In this document: positions 1-10,555 of the stretch, one piece after another
Layout of the letters: each line of letters opens with the position of its first letter
Position numbering within the stretch: position 1 is the first letter of the stretch
From: Hypericum androsaemum
Lineage: Eukaryota > Streptophyta > Magnoliopsida > Malpighiales > Hypericaceae
NCBI GenBank assembly: GCA_963995505.1
Contig: OZ023182.1
Location: 4,022,707 to 4,086,706 of the forward strand
Length of the DNA: 64,000 nucleotides
Direction of reading: 5' to 3'
The notes under the pieces: generated by a model
Database searches by the model: none
What the model saw: the letters and a program-made list of their open reading frames with translations, nothing else
What the model was told of the DNA's origin: nothing
Position numbers and translations under genes: made by a program

Positions 1-540
1 AGCTTACCGTCTTTAAACCCACAACGGGCCCAAGCCTTCCGCCTACATGGACCAAGACGAACTTTCTACCCGGGCCCCCAAAGCGGGATCGTCAAATCCA
101 TCCGGGCTCCTAAACGAAATCGGACCTTCCGCCCGCGAACACAAAGTAAAAGGCGGGCCTTACCGCCTTCAAAGCGGAAACTCGTAGGCCTACTGCCCGG
201 GCTCCAAAACGGGCCTTACCGCCAGCTCCTCCAAGCGGGCTCATTCCGCTCAGGCCCTAGGCAGAATTCTCCTTCCGCCTTCAACCAAGAGAAAGGCCAA
301 ACCGGTCCTACTGCTCATGTTCCAAAGCGGATCCTACCGCCCGTGCTTGCACATGAAGGGCGGTATACTACCGCCCGCCCGTGCTTGCACTTGACGTTCT
401 TGTTGACGTTCTTGTTGATGTTCTTGTTGATGTTCTTGACATGAAGGGCGGTATACTACCGCCCGTGCTTGCACATGAAGGGCGGTATACTACCGCCCGC
501 CTTGAAGGGCGGTATACTACCGTCCACCTCAGAGTGCATT
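1..540. repeat. GC-rich repeat block with a recurring 19-bp palindrome
   Basis: This block is far richer in G and C than the sequence that follows. It is built of scattered GGCGGTA/TACCGCC half-sites. A full palindrome GGGCGGTATACTACCGCCC occurs at 358-376, 446-464 and 480-498, with a one-mismatch copy at 507-525. Between copies, 391-440 holds about four copies of a 12-bp unit (TTGTTGACGTTC and variants). No protein was recognised. The block runs off the left edge. It could be the sub-terminal region of a DNA transposon or a local satellite. Confidence 0.75.
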
Positions 541-1755
541 GAGCGGTCCAATGGGTCGTTCAAAGACAACGACGAGTCCGGACCTTTCCACGCAAACCCG
601 GAAACAACCATCTTCGTCTGAAACCCGGCATATAATTTTTGTATTCCAACACAGTGATACGATTTTTTATAATTGTGTAAAATTAATATATTCGTTGCCA
701 ACATGTCGATCAAGTGACCATTATTGAACCGATGAACTTTGAGGAAATTTGATAACTTTAAAAAATTATATTAACTATAAATCTGAATTAACTGATCAGA
801 TGAGCAACGGAGCTCAAGTTCCGATAAGATTCCTCCACGTTTACTATAGTAATGCTCGTTCTAGGTGCATGTACGTAGTTTTTACCCAAATTAACGTCCT
901 GGCACGTGCAGTTCCGATCCCCACTAGAGTTGACCATTTCTCACGGAGAGGACAAGAACCATGACGTAACAGATGACACCTTTCTTATTTTTTCCTTTCT
1001 CCAAATCGGTTTTTGCTTGAAAAAACAGTCACCGAATTATTATTTTTTTTGGTATTGCATGAAGTTAAAAACGTCTAGCTCCTGACAAGACCTGATGCGA
1101 CTTTCTGATGCCTCTAGTGGGTCCCCCGTGACGCCACGATCTAATGCCTTTGTCAGTTCATTACTCGAGCCGTGTCTTTGGGTCGCATTCTTTCTCGGTC
1201 TCAGTGTTATAGAGACGAAGACGACCGCGCGGTCGTCGTTGCTTGCTTTCGGTCGTCCTACTGCGGATGATTTGCTAGATTTTTTCCCTATCTTCCGTGC
1301 GGGGGAGGGACAAGTCACGACAGGTCACTCGATCATCAGAAACCAGGGGTGTATTGTTGGGCACGTTCGACGATTCTGCCGAAAGATATGTTTTTTTATG
1401 ATGTCCCGATTTTAATGGTGCAACTTGTTTTTTCTGGTTGCATTTCTCTAACAACTTGGTATAAGCTGAACATTTTTGGTGTGGAGTTCATACAAGTTTT
1501 TTACCTATCCGAAGTAAATTTCTGATATTCAAAACCTAGAATTGTCCGGTCTTATAAGAAGTAATTTTCTCAATAATATATTTTATATTTCTAAAAAATA
1601 AAGCCGCTCAAAAGTTACGTAAATTTGTTTTGTGGTAAAATATAGGACAACAAAGTAAAAGATGTACACCCCATTTTTATTTGGACGTGGGGGCGATTCA
1701 GGTTTCCGAGTGAAATTTCATATACAAGAAAAAAAAACTACGCAAGGAGCTCATT
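541..1755. other. Intergenic stretch, no gene seen
   Basis: AT-rich sequence with a moderately GC-rich part near 1080-1330. The short open frames on both strands there overlap each other and match no family I know. I see no tRNA, splice structure or inverted ends. Confidence 0.5.
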
Positions 1756-2046
1756 TTTAAATTGGGATAAGTTTATTTTAGTACTCTGTAGTTTTACTCT
1801 TTTTGTCTGGAGTACTATGTAGTTCCAAATTGGTATTTTAGTACTCTGTGGTTGATCAAAAGTTTTCCGAGCAGGTCCAGGGCAGTTGTCCGTCCAGACC
1901 CGCCCGAAACGATGTCGTTTTGAGACGACGCTGCGAAAGATCGTGGACTGTGATAAATTACATATTCAGTCCCTAATTTGTCTATATTATTTCAAAATTA
2001 CTTTTAAATAAACCAAAAGATTAATTCTCTCTCCTCCTCTCTTCTC

Positions 2047-2806
2047 TAAGGGTGAGTTCGGTGCGGTTTTGCGGTGTCGGTATGAAAATTGACACCGCAC
2101 CGCAATTTTTATTTACATGAAATCCACACCGTGCGGTTTGCGGTTTGATAGAAAATTGCGGTGTCACGGTGTCGGAGTGGTGCGGTGTGGAGCGGAGCGG
2201 GTTGCGGTTTGACACCGCAAATTCACAATCCACGAAAGTTCCTAACAGTAACAAAGAAATGGGGGAAAGGAAAGCTGGGACTCTTTAGTCTTTTATAGAA
2301 ACTACAAACGACATCGTTTTTGCTCTAAGTAAACCTATATTTATTGAAATATTGGAAGGAAGTTATCTGCAGAATTGCAGATGTTGTATGTGCTGCAGAT
2401 TTGCAGCTCTTCTCTGCTGCACAATTGCACAAGTGTAGAGTTCACCTCTGCTGCATAATTGTAGTGTCCTCCGCTACTGTAGATCTTCTTAGTTTCTTGG
2501 ATCATCAACATTACTTAACTGAGTGAACAGCTAATTAGATCATTAATGACCTCAGGTGTATATATAGCCTTGTAACTCATGTACAATGTAATACAAGTAG
2601 ATCGATTCCTATTTTATTATAATATTAAAACGACGTCACTTTATAAATATGGTGGGGTGCGGTTTGGCAGGGTGAATAAAATACAAACCGACCCCGTACC
2701 GCAAGCATGCAGTGCAGTTTGAAACCGCACTGCACCATTTTTTTTTGCGGTTTTAATTTTTCGGTGTGGTTTGGTGCGGTTTATTTCGGTTTTAAACTCA
2801 CCCCTA
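2047..2806. mobile_element. hAT-like non-autonomous insertion nested in the Pack-MULE
   Basis: The left end TAAGGGTGAGTT and right end AACTCACCCCTA form a short inverted pair. Both sub-terminal zones, about 2055-2225 and 2650-2790, are crowded with GTGCGGTTTG and its complement, a pattern typical of non-autonomous hAT elements. CTTCTC is directly repeated just outside (2041-2046 and 2807-2812). A hAT target site should be 8 bp, so this duplication is only partial. The insertion separates the Pack-MULE left arm from the captured exon piece. It has no coding capacity. Confidence 0.5.
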
Positions 2807-2812
2807 CTTCTC

Positions 2813-3330
2813 CACAAATCAGCGATCTCCTCTGACGCGATCAAGCAGCTCGTCCGGGCTCTGAATACTAGGACCCCGACGGCATGGGAGAACGCGGCGT
2901 GCGCGCTCTCCGGCTCTCGTAGGTGGAGAAGAACAAGCTCGCAATCGATCGGTCGGTCGGGGGCGATCGCGCAGCTGGTGGACCTCTTTGAGAACGGCTG
3001 GATCCGGGGGAAGAAGAACCTCGCGACGGTGTTATACTCGCTGCACTCGGCTAAGGAGAACAAGGTGCAAGCCGGCGTGATGAAGCCGCTCGTCTAGCTG
3101 ATGGCTGACCTCGGCTCAAGCATGGTGGACAAGGCCGCGTTCGTCTTGAAAGGATTGGTAACTGTTCCTGAGGCACACATGGAGTTGGTCAAGGAGGCCA
3201 GAATCCCCGTGCTCGTGGAGATCGTGGAGGTTGGGAGCCACCGCTAGAAAGAGATAGCGGTTGCGTTGCTCTTGCAGGTCTCAGTCCGCCGCCACTAGCC
3301 GGAGTACAAAGCAAGAGGTAGAACTCGGAA
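2813..3330 (+). pseudogene. Captured fragment of an ARM-repeat (U-box-like) protein gene, broken
   Basis: The + strand encodes recognisable armadillo-repeat protein pieces: QLVRALNTRTPTAWENAACA, then RSGAIAQLVDLFENGWIRGKK, then KVQAGVMKPLV, LMADLGSSMVDKAAFVLK and PVLVEIVEVGSHR. These follow in order the ARM repeats of the plant family that includes Arabidopsis At3g01400. The reading frame is broken by small indels near 2915-2945 and by in-frame stops after MKPLV (about 3095), after VGSHR (about 3245) and near 3296. The high GC of this piece contrasts with its surroundings. It lacks both ends of the gene and sits between a nested hAT-like insertion and the right arm of the Pack-MULE. A functional product is very unlikely. 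Confidence 0.8.
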
Positions 3331-3644
3331 GCAGCCAGGTTCCTTCTCTTTTTTTCCCCCGTTTGGTGGTGGATTTAAAAGGGATTTCAAAATAATATAA
3401 ACAAATTAGAGACTGAATAGATAATTTACCACGGTCCACGTTAGTTTTAACTTGAGAAAGTCTTTCGCCACGTGTTTTATACGTCGTCTCAAAATGACAT
3501 CGTTTCGGGCGGGTTTGGACGGCCAACTGCCTTGGACCTGCCCGAAAAATTGGTGGTCTACCACAAGGTATTAAAATACCAATTTGGACCAGGCAAAAAA
3601 GATAAAACTATAAGGTACTAAAATGAACTTACCCCTTTAAATTT

Positions 3645-4221
3645 TCAATGGGGCTTTCTCGTGGGCCTGTAACTTGGGCCTCGTTTTATAATTTCTCCTG
3701 GACCAAATAAACTAATATAGTGGCGTGATATCCAAGTGGGCCCAAACCACCACTTCCAGGACACTGCGATTTCCAGTCGACAGAGAAATCGACCTCGGAA
3801 AAATATAAATATGCCAACTTCAGAAACTTCTGAGATTCCCTCTCCCACAAGTTGTAGAACTTTCCCCACCAACTCCAGTAAAAATCTGGCTCTTCAACTT
3901 ATTTAATAAACTATCCGTAAATATTTAGATCAATTGATGACATTATTTTTGTAGTTTTTTGGTTACATCATCTTGTAGTTGAAATTACTGAACCGACTAA
4001 TTCAAATTTAAGCCGTGTGATATTTTTAAAAAGTGGCAAATATTTCTCAACAAGTACGTGATACTGCTGCATTTAAAAACTCAAATTCAAGAACTAATTA
4101 AAAATATTTGGGTCATTTTAAAAACATTTGTAGTTGAGAAGGTTTCTCTTTTTTATATAAATAGATTTTTGTGGAAATAGTGGGGCATATATTTCTCTAA
4201 TCTTATTCATTAGCCAAACGG
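3645..4221. other. Intergenic stretch, no gene seen
   Basis: AT-rich sequence between two Mutator-like insertions. I see no supported coding, RNA or repeat feature. Confidence 0.5.
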
Positions 4222-4230
4222 CGATATAGG

Positions 4231-4476
4231 GGATTTTTTTTGAAATGGACAAAAAACATACATATTTTTCTTAAATAGGCAAAAAGTTATACATATTCTC
4301 AAAATACAAGTTGACAAGTTGTTTGCGTTCACACTCGGGGCGCCAACTTGTTGGGGCACCTCTTTCAGTATTTTTTATTATTAAATAATCTTTCAACCTA
4401 TTTTAAGAATACGTATAATTTTTTGCCTATTTAGAAAAAATATGTATATTTTTTTGTTTATTTCAGAAAAAATTCC
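4231..4476. mobile_element. Mutator-like MITE with perfect 9-bp target duplication
   Basis: A 246-bp element with inverted ends of about 80 bp, starting GGATTTTTTTTGAAAT on the left and GGAATTTTTTCTGAAAT on the right when reversed. The direct repeat CGATATAGG flanks it exactly, at 4222-4230 and 4477-4485. A 9-bp duplication points to the Mutator superfamily. It has no coding capacity. Part of the same family recurs near 61435-61545. Confidence 0.88.
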
Positions 4477-4485
4477 CGATATAGG

Positions 4486-6237
4486 TGTAAAACGGGATAA
4501 AATTACACCCTTCATTTCTTGTTTGGTCATTTAGCAAGTACCAAGTAGCCAGTACTCACTTTGTAGATATATAGTTTTCTAACACTAAATAATGATCCTT
4601 GCACCGTGGATTAAGGGGAAAAAATGAAGACAATTTGTATGTATGGCAGTTAAGCATAATCATTATTTGGCAAACCAAATAAATATAAACTGACTATGCA
4701 TGGAATTTGACGTCGTGTCACGATCGAGGAGGACGTGACCTCTTTTTGAACATGTTCGTCGCCTAATTTTCTAGACTGCTCCCACCAACGACCAACCATC
4801 CAATGTTGCATTTTTTTTTGGGAATGGGAGGGGTAAAAGCCCCTATAAATTAGAAATAATGGCAAAAAAATATTCTATTTAGTACAAGGTCCATTCTCGA
4901 CCTCTTGTGAGGTTGCGACTGCCGACCTCGTCAAAATTCTATCACGAGAAAACTCATTGAGAAAAATTAGTGATAGAAAAAGAGTACCTCAGGAAAGGAA
5001 TTCTCTCCTTAGCGTTTGGTATATTGCTAAGTTTGACCTTGCACCATGATGTTTTATTACATCATGAAGCCCTACCACAACATTACACGGATAGGCAACA
5101 TCACCGATATCGGATAGCATCAATCCAACCACATCTTGCAGAGGAGCATCCCAAATATGGCACCCGATATTCATCCCGAAGCCCATATTTGGGAGTTTGT
5201 CAGCACATTTGTTTGCTTCTCTATAGTTATGGCACAAGGGAGTTAGCATTCAACCCACCTGGCCGCATAATGAGCTCAGTGGCCACTTGGGAATCAGTTT
5301 CAAGGATAAACTGGAATTAAAAAAAAAGCATTCGAATTCAGCTTAGCGATATGTATGAGCCTAGTCCAGCTAGGGCGGACCACTTCTCAATCCCGTAGGG
5401 CATGGAGAATTGTTTCCTCCTCCTTTTTATAGCAGGGACATGTTGCATATTGAAGCGTAACAAGCAAGCAACTAAAACCGCAATAATGAAATTATGGTAG
5501 TTGGTTCAAATAATAATAAATTTAGATTTATTTAATAAAATTACGAATGTGGAGAAATTATTGGGAAGCATTCTCTTCAATGATTATCTAATAATAATTT
5601 TTAGAATTTTTATATGCAACCTAAAATATGAAGTTTTCACATTTATAAACAAATTTAACATCCTTTGCACTTTAAAAATGTACAATAAAATATGGGACTA
5701 CGAATACATATATTATTTTAGAATCTTCATAACAAACTTAAAGTTTTATGCAATCATAACGTGGATTTTACATACTTATATACATGCATATTACTCTTTT
5801 ATTTAACAAAATAGTTCCGTAATTTTGGGAGAAGGGGTGTCCCTTACAAAGGGAGTCTCAATGACCAGGCCAGGACGACTGTTTACAAAAAATATAGGTC
5901 CCCGCAAAGTCATAAGACCATGTACGAGGACTGACACCTCCGAGCACCAAAAGGTGAAAAAAATTAGTGATCTGATGAGAAAGAATCCGACAAACAATAT
6001 GAGATACTCAAACGTAATGGAATCTAAATATATTAGAGAAAAAACCGCTACAATGCGTTGTTCACTTCACTACTACCGGCGACCGCCGAATTAAAATATT
6101 ACGGTCTGATGTTACACAAAAGAGCACCTTCGTGACAATAGATTCCCCCTCGAAACCCGACAAAGTCACAGTGCCACCAAAATTATTTAACATCCTCCCT
6201 TTTTAATCCCACTACCACCACCCACCCACCCACAACA
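4486..6237. other. Region upstream of MAX1
   Basis: AT-rich, without a recognised gene. The distal MAX1 promoter presumably lies in the last kilobase. Short open frames at 4970-5320 and 5825-6094 are unsupported by any family match. Confidence 0.5.
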
Positions 6238-6291
6238 ATGGAGTCCACCTTTTCTCATCTCCGAACCCAGAAAACTGATCGGCAGGGATGA
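6238..6291 (+). promoter_or_regulatory. Upstream ORF overlapping the MAX1 start codon
   Basis: A 17-codon ORF starts at 6238 in a strong context, with A at -3 and G at +4. Its TGA stop (6289-6291) overlaps the MAX1 start in the arrangement ATGATGA, with the main ATG at 6288. If the transcript starts upstream of 6238, ribosomes would meet this ORF first and terminate on top of the MAX1 start. That arrangement suggests translational control by reinitiation or leaky scanning. No transcript start is visible, so inclusion in the mRNA is inferred. Confidence 0.55.
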
Positions 6292-8588
6292 TGAACTCGA
6301 GCAGTGATTTCCTCTTCCAGGGATTGAAGGAGCCTATAGTCCCAATCCTCGTCACTGGGTTGGCCGTGTTCTTAGGACTAGTGGGCTACTTCTATGGGCC
6401 ATATTGGAGGATCAGGAAGGTCCCCGGCCCTCCGTCCTTCCCGGTGCTCGGCCACCTTCCCTTGATGGCTAAGCACGGCCCCGAGCTGTTCTCTATCCTT
6501 GCTAAGCAGTACGGTCCCATTTTCAGGTCCGTTTTCTAGCTCTTCTTTCTGGTTCGGGCTTGATACGAAGATTCTAACGGCTACTATTCAAAGATGGAGA
6601 GGTAGTACTGACATGTGAATTCTTTTCTAGGATAAATTTTGTTAAAGTTGTAAATATGAGTGTTTTTTTTATAGATTATGAATATCAGAAAGGTCACTAT
6701 TTGCCAAAGACGGTATAAGCGTAATAAAATTTGCGAAGGTCCAGGTTCAAACCCCGATATAGATATATATTTTTGGTGTAATTTATTTATATAAAAAAAA
6801 GAAACGTCACTATTTTACATGTGGCTCTCTCAATAGTGTATTTTACATTTGCCGGAGTTGAATTCGTGACTTTTTTAAGTAAATCAAAGTCTCTCACCGT
6901 TTGGACCAATTCCCCGTAAATATGAGTTTACATGTTGGTTTTGGAGCAGGTTTCACATGGGAAGGCAACCAATGGTGATAGTAGCAAGTGCAGAGCTATG
7001 CAAGGAAGTTGGTATAAAGAAGTTCAAAGACATTCCAAACAGAAGCATACCTTCTCCTATTGCAGCCTCCCCTCTTCATCAGAAAGGCCTTTTCTTTACC
7101 AAGTAATGATGTGATACAACACCAACATTGTACTAGATTCATGTTTCACCCTGGTAAAACATTAGCTAAATTGAGGCCTGGACTTGCAGGGATTCGAGAT
7201 GGTCGACAATGAGGAACGCCATCGTCTCGTTCTACCAGCCGTCGCACTTGGCCAGCCTCGTCCCCACGGTGCAATCATACATAGAATCTGCAACTGAGAA
7301 GTTTGATTCACTTGGTGAAGATGAAGACATTGTGTTCTCCAATACTTCCCTACAATTGGCCACTGATGTTATAGGACAGGCTGCGTTTGGCGTTGACTTT
7401 GGCCTTTCCAAGCAGCCCAGGGCCTCCTCCCCTGACCAAACTCATGCTGGTGATAATGTGTCGGAGTTTGTAAAGAAACATGTGTATTCAACAACACAGC
7501 TTAAGATGGACTTGTCTGGTTCGCTCTCGATCATAATTGGACTACTTGTTCCGGTACTGCAAGAGCCTTTCAGGCAGATACTGAAGCGAATTCCGGGCAC
7601 CATGGACTGCAAGGTTGACAGGACTAATCAGAGTATTAGTGCGCAGCTTGATGACATTGTTAGCAAGAGAATGGAGGAGAAAAACCGCGGAAACAAGGAC
7701 TTCTTGTCCCTCGTATTAAACGCGAGGGACTCGGGGACGGTGGCCAGGAACATTTTCACCCCAGATTACATTAGTGCACTTTCCTATGAGCATCTCCTTG
7801 CCGGTTCGGCCACGACATCGTTCACATTGTCTTGCGCCTTTTATCTTGTTGCTGCACACCCGGATGTTGAGAAGAAGCTGCTTGCAGAGATAGACGCGTT
7901 CGGCCCTCATGATCAAATGCCAACATCTCTTGATCTTCAACACAAATTTCCATATATTGATCAGGCAAGTCTCTCTTTAGATTTGCAATTCCAAACATGG
8001 CTCAGTTACACATTCCAAAAATGTAGGCCAATCTGATAATTTTATTGACCTGCAGGTGATTAAAGAGGCCATGAGATTCTATCTTGTTTCCCCATTAATT
8101 GCCAGAGAAACTTCAAAAGAAGTGGAGATAGGAGGTTACCTCCTTCCGAAGGTACTAATGATACAATACAAGAATTATGTACTTTTACTAAGTTCCAGTG
8201 GATAAACATAACTCCTGTATTTTTTTCTGATCAGGGAACATGGGTCTGGCTGGCCCCTGGAGTGTTAGCCAAGGATCCCAAGAACTTCCCGGAGCCGGAC
8301 AAGTTCAGGCCGGAGAGGTTTGACCGCAACTGCGAAGAAGAAAAACAGAGGCACCCTTATGCTCTTATACCTTTCGGAATTGGCCCGAGATCTTGCATTG
8401 GCCAGAAGTTCAGTCTCCTGGAGATAAAGCTCACTATGATTCACCTGTACAGGAAGTACGTGTTTCGACACTCTCCCAACATGGAGAAGCCACTGGAGTT
8501 TCAGTATGGCATAGTTCTCAATTTCAAGAACGGCGTAAAGCTTAGAGTTGTGAAACGAAGACACAGGCTGTCAAGTGTTGCAGAATAG
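6288..8588 (+). CDS. MAX1: Cytochrome P450 CYP711A (MAX1), carlactone oxidase of strigolactone synthesis
   Basis: Five exons: 6288-6526, 6950-7102, 7190-7964, 8056-8151 and 8235-8588, giving 538 aa (Arabidopsis MAX1 is about 522). It has an N-terminal membrane anchor (about residues 17-40), a proline-rich hinge ([17 protein letters not shown]), the I-helix motif AGSATT (about 335-340), the K-helix ExxR as EAMR (393-396), PERF, and the heme loop [10 protein letters not shown] with Cys about 475. Long stretches such as [19 protein letters not shown] match MAX1 closely. CYP711A enzymes oxidise carlactone to carlactonoic acid at the ER, the step feeding strigolactones that repress branching. Intron 3 has a GC donor (AG|GCAAGT). 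A second in-frame ATG follows at 6291. The gene converges with IQD, their coding ends 326 bp apart. No disruptions were seen. Confidence 0.96.
6690..6790. repeat. Dispersed repeat in MAX1 intron 1, SINE-like
   Basis: The stretch from ACGGTATAAGCGTAATAA through GGTTCAAACCCC, ending in TTTTTGGTGTAATT, recurs in diverged form at 47940-48030 near the PMEI pseudogene. GGTTCAAACCCC resembles a tRNA B box, so a tRNA-derived SINE is one reading. I see no clear A box or tail. Confidence 0.35.
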
Positions 8589-8914
8589 AATGCCCTGTAT
8601 CAATTTCAAGAGCCACATAAGATGATAAAGGTAAAACCTTCATGAACTAATGTATCCTCAGTAGTTCAATTGCCTCCTGCAACTGCAAAGAGAAGCGGAA
8701 CCATGTCGAAAATTTTGCAAGATCATCATATGTATGCAAAGAACAGACCATAGAACTCACTATTTTACATAATGCAAACAATCTCGGGACAAGATGATGG
8801 ATTTTGTAACTCATCAGGTCACTCAGTTTACATGAGGTTTCACAAGCTAAGTACTGACACTCCATAGCAGACAACAGGCAGTTGAACTCCTACAACAAAT
8901 AAAGTCCATCTAAT

Positions 8915-10555
8915 CTAATCATAGAAATGGTTCTCCAATCCTCTTGGTTGCCTGGTTGAGCTCTTATCCAATCTTGTAGGCTGCCCTAGTGGCTTAGAGA
9001 AACCAGCACTGCTCTTCAAATCGATGTTCGAAAATGTTGCTGTCTTCTTTAACTGAAACTCATCCATGGAGGACTGCCTTTGAACTCTATTAGATGCATA
9101 GCTGAATGGTTTCCTCTTTGCCTTGGTTGACTCTGTCAAATTCATATAGTTTGGCCTACTACTACCCCTCCCGTCTGTTCGATCCGAAGCCAGGCCAGTA
9201 TTTCCAGATATGGGAGTTGTAGAAGTAGAGATAGAAGAGGAAACCGAGCTTTCGTCGCGGAGAAAGTCAGAACTTGGGCTGGATGATGACATCGGAGGTT
9301 TAGCAGAAATCCTGGTGCTGACATTGTTCTTTCTCACTTTCACCAAGCTATGATCAGAAGATTTTGAATAAGACTTTGGCAGCGGAGTTGCTTCAGAAAG
9401 ATCTGCATGAGATTCTTCCATCAATCTTGTCTCCCATGGCTTGGCTGCCATCCAACGCTCTAGCCAACTCCATCCCCAGCTGTTCTTATCAAATTCTTGG
9501 TTCTTGGAAGTGGACAACAAGGTATTGGCATTCGGATCGGCATTCGATCTCCATTGCTGGAAAACAAAAGAGCAAGCAACATCATCGTACAAGGGAATAC
9601 TAACATGATACCAAAAGAAAGCTATCCAGAGAATATTGGCAATGTGATTGATACGATACCCTCTGAGCAAGGGAATATGCAATTGCTCTTTCTCTCTTGA
9701 AGGCTCCTTCTTGCCGCATTTGAAGCTTTGTCTTAACATCATGCAGTGTCCCCTTGCTGTCACACCATCCTTCCTGAAAATCCGAAAGATCGAACAATGA
9801 CCATTCCGAGAAAATCAGTTCCCCCAATGGTTCTCGGTTTTGTTATACCTCGGCTTCTTTCAAGAGTTCGGCCTTGCTGCGGTGCTCATCGAGCAGCTTC
9901 TGAACTGCTTGACCTTCTACAGACATACGTACTCGACGAGCTCTGACTCGGGCTTGAACACGGACAAGAGCCTGCATGCATCTAAGGGTCACAGCAGCCT
10001 GCTTTCTCACTTGTCGGCCTCGAACCAGAGCCTGAAGCCTTACTACACCTTTCAAGGCCCTCAATGCCCGCCTCGCCTACAATTATTGCAATGATCAGAC
10101 ACTGACAGTACAAAAGAACAACCCGAAGAGGAAAAGGAGGACATTAATTACCAAGAATCCGCGGAACGAAGTTTGGATCCGAATGGCGGCCCACTCCTGC
10201 CTCAGGATCCTGAAGTCCTTAGGAGGAGCCCTGACCACAGCAGCCATTGCAGCAGTAAACCCCATCGGAGAAGAGCCTGACCCTTCTGATGCGGCTCTAT
10301 GGCTCCCTTTGAACCCCTTCCACGAGCCCGAATCCCCCGAGGAGCTCCTCCACAGCTTCCATTTCTTGCTCTTCCCGGCCACCTTCTCCTAAAACACAGC
10401 ACCAACAAAAGAACTCAAAGTTACCATCTTTCCACCATGGGAAACAAAAAAGACCGGACCTTTATTGACAAAGATTGGAGCTTTACGTGGTCTTCCAACT
10501 TGTCAGGCTTCCCGAGGCCTACAAGGGACTTCACCCACTTCCCTGAGGCACCCAT
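8915..10555 (-). CDS. IQD6: IQ67-domain (IQD) calmodulin-binding scaffold, IQD6 type
   Basis: Five coding exons on the minus strand: 10555-10487, 10388-10152, 10076-9849, 9773-9660 and 9556-8915, giving 429 aa. All junctions are GT-AG and in phase. The start [14 protein letters not shown] is the usual IQD N-terminus. The IQ67 region (about 91-150) holds [19 protein letters not shown] and later [17 protein letters not shown] and [18 protein letters not shown]. Downstream blocks [25 protein letters not shown] and [24 protein letters not shown] sequence match the IQD6/7/8 subgroup. The Ser-rich tail is basic and disordered. IQD proteins bind calmodulin and associate with microtubules and membranes, shaping cell form. 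It converges with MAX1, the arrangement I recall for Arabidopsis At2g26170 and At2g26180. Confidence 0.94.

Larger units (their letters stand above)
1764..3635. mobile_element. Pack-MULE-like element carrying an ARM-repeat gene fragment
   Basis: Long terminal inverted repeats bound this 1.87-kb element. The left arm is about 1764-2013 and the right arm about 3635-3371, with clear similarity over roughly 250 bp. The ends read GGGATAAGTTTATTTTAG on the left and GGGGTAAGTTCATTTTAG on the right when reversed. The direct repeat TTTAAATT flanks it at 1756-1763 and 3636-3643; read as 9 bp it matches at 8 of 9. Long inverted ends, a target duplication of this size and a captured GC-rich exon-like piece inside are the hallmarks of a Pack-MULE. 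No transposase lies inside, so it is non-autonomous. Confidence 0.82.

Noticed and set aside
1040..1415. Frames of 92 and 106 codons on opposite strands
   Set aside because: They overlap each other in a moderately GC-rich patch and resemble no protein family.
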